DNA of 64,000 nucleotides from Cordilura impudica (taxonomy: Eukaryota > Arthropoda > Insecta > Diptera > Scathophagidae), in the NCBI GenBank assembly GCA_963682025.1, contig OY821520.1:137462738-137526737 (forward strand), read 5' to 3'. The translations under genes were made by a program, and so were the position numbers. Within the stretch, counting starts at the first letter, position 1; every line of letters begins with the position of its first letter. The notes beneath the pieces are model-generated. The model did not search any database and was not told where the DNA came from. It saw only the letters and a program-made list of their open reading frames with translations. Below are positions 58,022 through 64,000 of the stretch, one piece after another.

Positions 58022-58139
58022 CTTTTGGCACTTGTTGTTGTAAATGTGTATGAAGTGTTACGGTTAAAGTTTCCGGTATTACAGATGATTGTTGTTCATG
58101 TTGTTGTTGTTGTGGACGTTTATGTTCAGAATCACACAT
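58022..58139 (-). CDS. Candidate host-gene first coding exon (39 codons plus one base)
   Basis: The minus-strand ATG at 58,139 sits in a fly-like context (tgcaaaATGTG), with in-frame stops upstream. The frame reads MCDSEHKRPQQQQHEQQSSV then IPETLTVTLHTHLQQQVPK, and ends at AAAAG followed by GTATAT, a moderate splice donor (58,021). Gln-rich CAA runs near the start are typical of fly regulatory proteins but also occur by chance in CAA-rich UTRs. The one leftover base (G) is completed by the AA opening of the exon at 7348-7428. Without splicing the frame runs on to 57,978. The gene is not recognised; coding status is inference. Confidence 0.4.
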
Positions 58140-58700
58140 TTTGCATGACTCAGTTAATCTACGATTACTTGACTTTAACTTTAACTTTAATTTGTTGTTG
58201 TTCCCGATTAAATCAACGTTTTGTAGAAAAAGTTTATAACTAATTTGCACCTACTACACTCACGCACTTAGTAACGTAACAACAAACAGTGATCGTTTAG
58301 AAAACAAATGATGCGTTTGTGTTTTGTTTACTTGAAAAAAAAAATTTTTTTTTTTGGAAACAAAATTTCTCTTTTCTATTTTAAATACTAATTTTTCACT
58401 TTGTCACTAATTAATTTTAATTTTTTACTTTGAAAAACAACAAAAAATTACGTGAATATTTATTTTTGGAAATTTTTCTTGTTCACAATTTTCAATTTAA
58501 TCTCTTTTAATTGGTTTTGTTTGTTCTTTTTAAAAAATATTGATTGATTAATGAAAAGCGAATAAATCGAAATGAGTTCGGTTTTCCTGGTTAAATGAAA
58601 CGTCTGTTTTCCCGCAGCTCTTTATTTGAAATGTGTGTGAAAAATTTTTAGTTTAAATTCCATTAAAAATAGATTTTTATTTAAAAGTTTTGTTGTTGTT
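58140..58700 (-). promoter_or_regulatory. Possible 5' UTR / promoter-proximal region of the candidate gene
   Basis: AT-rich with CAAA/ACAA-type sequence on the minus strand and several isolated upstream ATGs. No convincing TATA or initiator can be singled out. Named only because it lies upstream of the candidate start codon and is free of recognised transposons. Confidence 0.2.
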
Positions 58701-58884
58701 GTTATTTCTTGCAAATATTTTTAAACAATATTGCGTATTATAAAGAACAGGCTTGTCAAAGAATATATTGTTGAATATTTCGGTTTAACTTTAATTAATG
58801 ACAAATTTTCAAAAATCTTAGAGCAACCCTCGATCTATTTCGAAACATAAGTATGGAAACAAATTAGCAGATGTATATTAAAAA

Positions 58885-59662
58885 CAAGTAAGAAAATTAT
58901 AGTCGGTCTAGACCGAATATACGATACCCTATACCATGCGTTTAGAAACCCTATCTGTTAGGCCCAACTAACTGGACATTGAAAATAAGCAAAAACCAAA
59001 TTTGAGTGGGATTTTTATTATTTTTTTTGGCTGCAGATATGAAAAAGTTCATATCGGATGCTATATCTATAAAGGGACTAGGTCCAAAAATGGACCGATC
59101 CTGATCATGTTTGGTAAAGTGTCTTGTATTTTGCAAAAATATGGACAAACAAAATTTAAGAAGAACCAGTGCAATATTTTTGTTTTTTAATAGATTTAAG
59201 TGAAGATCGTTAAGCAGCTCTATATGGGGTCAAAGGGATCATTTTTGGACTACTCATTAGTGGATGTAATGAACGCATACAAACCCAATTTGAGTAAGAT
59301 CTATATGACAATTTGGATCTTATGGCAATTTATGTCGATTTCATATGGGTAATTTGTATGGGGGCTAGGTCTGACCATGGACCGATTCTCACCAATTTCA
59401 ATAGCGTTCATCCCATGGCCGATAAAAGCTTATATACCAAATTTCGTCAAAATATATTCTTATTTGCGACCTGCAGTTTGATTACAAGCTTTACATGGAC
59501 ACACAGACGGACGGACGGACGGACATTGTTAAATCAACTCAGAAAGTGATTCTGATTCGATCGGTATAATTAAAGATGGGTCTAGGTCAAATATTTTTGG
59601 TTGTTACAAACAGCAGCACAAAGTCATTATACCCAAACCACATAGTGGTATACGGTATAAAA
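58885..59662 (+). mobile_element. Full-length Helentron / DINE-1-like copy
   Basis: Begins acaagtaagaaaattatagt, has (GGAC)n at about 59,507-59,523, and ends accacatagtggtatacggt. Very similar to the 49.2-kb copy. Confidence 0.8.
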
Positions 59663-59965
59663 ACTATGAGAGTCCGATCACAGGGCAGATGTGTAAACAT
59701 TTATTGACACTTCAATTAAAATCAAACAGTAAGCGCCATCTATGTATAGCAAGCAACTGCTATGGTTGTTATACTTGATGGTTGCAGTTGTTTGCTATAC
59801 ATTCATGGCGCTTTCTGTCGGTTGTCGAATTAGCTAAATAAATTTAAATCATAATCTTTGCACCAATACACTTACGTATACCTCACACCGATTTTCCCTT
59901 AAGCTGCTTTTCTGATTGTATTGTGAAATAGATTTTTATTCCCCGGAGCGCATATATGTTTACAT
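59655..59965 (-). repeat. Interspersed repeat family X, copy 3 (inverted)
   Basis: gtccgatcacagggcagatg with tgtaaacat, then attaaaatcaaacagtaagc and tcacaccgatt, are the reverse complements of blocks at 17.84 and 40.84 kb. It abuts the Helentron copy. It contains an internal near-duplicate in inverted order (gcagttgtttgctataca against tgtatagcaagcaactgc). Confidence 0.65.
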
Positions 59966-59969
59966 ATAA

Positions 59970-60995
59970 AAAAAAACCAAGAGTGTTATACTAGGCTGGT
60001 AACCTCAACATTGGTTTTACGTTTACATTTAAACCTGGGCTTATTGCCCTATTTACAACATATGTAAAAAAAAAATATTTTTTGAAAAGCAACAATTTGA
60101 TAATTTGATAAACTTAATACAAAATTACGACACTCTGAATTTTTAATTTTTTTTTTTAGAGATGTTTTCATGTATTTGGACTTATGGACCATGACGCCCG
60201 TACATTTTCAATACCCACCTACTTGAAATAATAACAAACAATATTGTTATAACTTTGACGAGGTCAATGGTTTATTTTGTGACTGAGCTTGATTCAACAG
60301 ACAGATGTAAAAAAAAATAAATTCTGTTCTAACAAAACAACAGTCATATTTTTCGTATACATTGCATCACTCCAAATCATTCCATTGTAAACAATTTATA
60401 ACGGAACAACTATTCATGCTTCCTCTATGTTTTGCTTATGGATAAATATGTAAAAATAGTGAAACTAATGGAATCATTAGCTAAAAGTTCTGCACCAAAC
60501 TACTAACGTAGCCATAAAACAAACATAAGTCTGGACAAATTCTTGCCATTACAAACGAAATAAACATAAATTTCATTCAAGAGGGAAATTAATATTTAGC
60601 AAAAGAATTCTGTGGACATAACATATATTTAGATGTGACAACTGAAAATGGTCTGAAATAACAAATTTTCATTTACTACAGCTACTAATTTGTGGTTGAC
60701 CACAAATTTTTTTGTGACACAATATGATGTTAAAGTGCTACGAGAAAAGGAATATAAGATTATTTTTCAGATTTGATTTTCAATTGAAAGAAACATTAAT
60801 GTAGCATTTTGTCCACTGTAATAGCCAGAATTGCCACTTAGTTATTGAATATTTTTATATTTTTAGAAATGACATTTTCGGGTGCAACTGCAGCTACTTT
60901 ATCAATTGTCTGATAATAAAAAAGGTAACTTCGTAGCCAGATTTAAGTTTTTTAGTTAATTATTGAAACTTTTAAAGTTAAGTGCAAAAACTCAA
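59970..60995. other. No recognised features
   Basis: AT-rich DNA; no gene, RNA or repeat is supported. Confidence 0.45.
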
Positions 60996-61002
60996 TAATT
61001 AC

Positions 61003-61260
61003 AATCAAGCAAATAACTTATAGTCAGTGCAGATCGACTAAACGATACCCTACACCATGAACTTTGAAGAACAGTTTTCGGTCCAACCCTACTTGGTGCG
61101 GTTTCAAGTCGACATAAAATTAACCATAACCATAAATACCAAACTTCATGGAAATATATTTTCATCTCTGTTACCACTATGAGTAACCTTGCTGGAAGAA
61201 GATGGTATCGAAACAATAGGCGCGTCGCCTCTCAGGCAAAGTAAAAATTCAATATCGCAT
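61003..61260 (+). mobile_element. Diverged Helentron-like fragment
   Basis: atagtcagtgcagatcgact followed by aaacgataccctacaccatg is a diverged version of the family's 5' block. A following gcgtcgcctctcaggcaaag and atcgcatatctg resembles the Helitron array unit at 46 kb. Confidence 0.45.
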
Positions 61261-61503
61261 ATCTGAAATGCCGATTTTCAGCGTATTGTTTATATGGTTT
61301 TTTTTTGGCTGTAACTCGTCGACTAATTGATATTTTTTCAATCTGCAACAATTAAATTTTTTTTAAAAATTGATTTAGAAAATTTTTGTGGTGCTTGTGA
61401 AGCAAAATGTTGGAAAAATTATTTTTTTTTTTCAAGCTTTTTGAAAATATTTTCCACAAAACTAAGTCTTTTTTGCTTTCTGTTTGATCTATAATATGCT
61501 TCC

Positions 61504-64000
61504 CAGTTTCTTCAATAAATTTCATTTGAGAAGAAAATGGTCTTAGTCGATTAGTAATTAAAAAGGGAAGTTCCTAGAATTAGGAATTAGTAAAACAACT
61601 TTTTTTTCAACCACCGCACAGGTAGCGATTTTTTTTTATTTCGTACAAGCGAACTAATTTCAAAAATGAAGATTCAGTTAAGACTTGAAACTCAGCCGAA
61701 GCTGATGTCTTTTACTTTTCGCTCGGTCGTGATAAAATTCGCTATTAATTTTTTTTGGAACTTATTTCATTTTGTGAGTGATTTAAGTTAACTGCATCGG
61801 TTTCATAAAAATAACAAAAAAAAACATTGTATAATATATATTGTATTAAAAATGTCGGAACCAAAATGTAAAATGGACCATTTTTGTAATGTTTGTGGAC
61901 GTTTCATAGCAAGCGATGAAAAATGTGGCAATGCGAGTGATATTTTTTTTTTTTTTTTTTTTTTTTTTTGAAGCCTATAAACAATATTTCTCGCAAGAGT
62001 TTATCACTATGCCCCCAAAAAAGTTTGCTTTAATTGCTATTCAACTCTTATGCAATGGAAAAGTGAAAAGAAGAAGGCTATGCCTTTTGGTATACCAATG
62101 ATGTGGTTAGACAACAGCCCGCATCAAGAAGAAAATTGCTATAGATGTATCAACTACCATAAAACTTTGAACAGAAGGAAAGCGAAGAATAAAACTTATG
62201 TAGCAGTGCCAAGTGTCCAATTACCATTACCGCACTCAGAATTCGTTCCAGTACCAACATATCGAAGTATTGATCTTCAAACTGATATCAGCACTACAAC
62301 CGTCGCTGCTACATCCATGAATTTCTTCTCAGAATACGACCCTAGTGAAGGTACATCCTATGAAACATCAAAGGACCCAATCCTAATCACACAAAACCAA
62401 TTGGTTGGAATTGTTGCAAATTTGTGTTTGACTCAGAAAAAATCAAAACTACTGGCTTCATTTCTGAAAGGAAAAAATTTGCTGGCAAAAGGTACCAAAG
62501 TAACAGCATATCGAAAACGCCAAAAAGAGTTAGAAAAGTTCTTCAATGTGAATGCTGCAAAAAATTTCGCTTATTGCAAAGATATTGAAAAGTTAATATA
62601 GACGATAGGGTTAACCTATAAAAAAAGATGATTGGCGTTTATTCATCGATAGTTCACTAATTAGCTTAAAAGTTGAGCTTTTGCACAAGACAAATAGAAT
62701 GCCTTCTGTTCCGATTGCGTATAGCACTGCCACTAGTGAAAATTTCGATAATTTGAAACTCATTCTGGAAGTAGTCAAATTTAGCGAACACCAGTGGCGC
62801 ATTTGTTGCGACCTCAAAATAGTTTCATAGATTAGAGGCTTAGCAGCATCTGGCCGTCCAAAATATCCGTGTTTCTTGTGCGATTGGTATTCACGATACG
62901 GAGAAGGTATTAAAAGAAGAAACCAGTACAAACAGCATAACTGGAATAGCCGCATTGGACGGAAATGGCCTAAAGACAATTGGCTTCACGAAAGTCTTGT
63001 TCCTGAAATGAAAATTTTGCTGCCGTTGCTCCACATTAAACTTGTCATTACTAAAAATTTTTTGAAATGTATCGCAAAAAGACCAGCAGTATTCAACCTT
63101 AAAAGACATTTTCCCAAGACTAAGTAACGCCAAAATTCAGGAAGGGGTTGTTAATGGTCCCGACATACGGAAACTAATGAGTCGTCAAGATTTTGACCAA
63201 GTTCTGACAGACCGAGAAGGACTTTTGGGTAAAGAACGCAAAGACAACTACAGGCAATCTGTTGCAAACATGTTGGCAGCTTTCGATGAAATTGGGGTTA
63301 ATATGTCGTACAAAATTCATCTCTTGCATCAGCATCTTGATCAACTCGCTCAACAGTTGCCAACTGAATCTGATGAGCAAGGCGAACGTTATCACCAAAC
63401 TGGGCTTTCATTTGAAATAAGGTAACTATAGAGTGTGCATATTTTGAATTCTTAGATTTTTCTAATATCTTTGGCAGAGTGCACAATTTAAAAATGTTAA
63501 CGATTAAAAACTATTTTCGTTTCAGGTACAGAGGAAAGAAATCTCCAGATGCAATACTCGCTGAAATTTGTTGGTGGTATAAAAACACCTTTGAAGAAGA
63601 GGAAGACGAGGAAAAAGAGGAAGAAGGGGAAGACAAAGATGAAAATCCAGAATATCTGTTGGACGAAATTATCGACCTTTATGATGATGATAACGATGAC
63701 CAAGATATTAGAGAGAGCAGTGATGTTGATCCACAGCTGCCTGCTAAATGGCAACTGGCCAAATCATTAATTTAATTTATTTAATTTTTTTACTTAAAAC
63801 TTTTCATAACTAACATTTCAAAAATATATTTTTTTTTCCAGATTTTTATAATTTCTTTCTCAATGTTTCTTCAAAATCAACACTGAACAAAATTTGGTAC
63901 ATAAAAAATGAGAAATAAATTAATATTAAGCTGGAAAACGCAAGTTTTGTATTATGATTGTTTTCTTTTCAAATGAAATTTATTGAAGAAACTGAGAATC
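61504..64000 (+). mobile_element. Candidate DNA transposon with inverted repeats around an arthropod multi-copy protein gene
   Basis: A 34-bp sequence beginning cagtttcttcaataaatttc (61,504-61,537) recurs inverted at 63,961-63,994 with one mismatch, flanking the gene at 61,852-63,775. The right end is at the window edge, so termini and target duplication are not visible and the repeats may be subterminal. Confidence 0.5.
61852..63775 (+). pseudogene. Decayed transposase-like protein of a multi-copy arthropod family, with intron
   Basis: Starts MSEPKCKMDHFCNVCGRFI, a Cys-pair N-terminus, and is broken by a 27-T run (61,943-61,969). After shifts it reads KKAMPFGIPMMWLDNSPHQE, CYRCINYHKTLN, and (62,380-62,600) VGIVANLCLTQKKSKLLASF and KGTKVTAYRKRQKELEKFF. 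Stops and shifts interrupt 62,600-63,170. An open part then reads YKIHLLHQHLDQLAQQLPTE then SDEQGERYHQTG. A canonical intron (63,422-63,525; GTAACT...TTTCAG) joins to YRGKKSPDAILAEICWWYKN and an acidic tail, stop 63,773-63,775. I recall the SDEQGER-H motif and the FGIPM-W N-terminus from repeated uncharacterised arthropod proteins. A transposase role is inferred from the flanking inverted repeats. Confidence 0.6.

Noticed and set aside
63174..63754. Minus-strand ORFs across the last gene
   Set aside because: Antisense to the transposase-like gene; the plus strand has the recognisable motifs and the intron.
1..64000. tRNA, rRNA, LTR retrotransposons, bacterial operons
   Set aside because: No tRNA cloverleaf, rRNA segment, paired LTRs with gag-pol, or prokaryotic gene organisation was recognised by reading. 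A tRNA or rRNA covariance search would be needed to exclude them fully.

Overview
This is an AT-rich stretch of eukaryotic nuclear DNA. It is most likely from a higher fly (Diptera: Brachycera). The evidence is many copies of a (GTCY)n-bearing, mini-me/DINE-1-like Helentron repeat, hAT transposons, Jockey- and CR1-type non-LTR retrotransposons, a Penelope-like element, a Tc1-like fragment and insect-style Helitrons. No prokaryotic genes, tRNA, rRNA or CRISPR were seen, and nearly all coding sequence is mobile-element debris.

The only candidates for host coding sequence are two small minus-strand exons. One is a possible first coding exon at 58,022-58,139 (good ATG context, Gln-rich, ends at a GT donor). 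The other is an 81-nt GC-rich exon at 7,348-7,428 with canonical AG and GTAAGT borders. Their phases match. The working hypothesis is that most of the window is one roughly 50-kb intron of a minus-strand gene, filled by nested transposons. This is inference.

Layout. 0-7.3 kb: Helentron copies, a Helitron end, half of a foldback element and a 120-bp satellite. 7.35 kb: candidate exon. 8.6-16.7 kb: an 8.1-kb Hermes/hobo-type hAT element with a perfect 8-bp target duplication, split by a 5.0-kb Jockey-clade element with its own 17-bp duplication. 17-22.8 kb: repeat families and Helentron copies. 23-26 kb: a palindromic hAT-type foldback element inside a Tc1-like transposase remnant, then a 1.5-kb palindrome. 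27-31 kb: a CR1-group retrotransposon interrupted by a second foldback copy, another non-LTR remnant, and a complete small Helitron. 32-34.2 kb: a CR1-group remnant. 34.63-42.37 kb: a second hAT element, with an almost intact CR1-group element and a Penelope-like fragment inside; its empty site can be read from a sister repeat copy at 21.5 kb. 43-50 kb: a hairpin MITE, Helitrons carrying a 145-bp tandem array, and Helentron copies. 51.8-56 kb: an inverted repeat with two Penelope-type hammerhead-like motifs, and two opposed nested non-LTR elements. 58 kb: candidate first coding exon. 58.9-64 kb: a Helentron copy, another repeat, and a decayed DNA-transposon-like gene with an intron, bracketed by 34-bp inverted repeats.

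The elements act independently. The window is useful mainly as a readable insertion chronology: Tc1-like and CR1-group genes were hit by foldback elements, and hAT elements were hit by non-LTR and Penelope elements. Most genes have stops or frameshifts. The CR1-group ORF2 at 36.7-39.3 kb has only one nonsense codon. Coordinates of decayed elements are approximate unless a target duplication fixes them.
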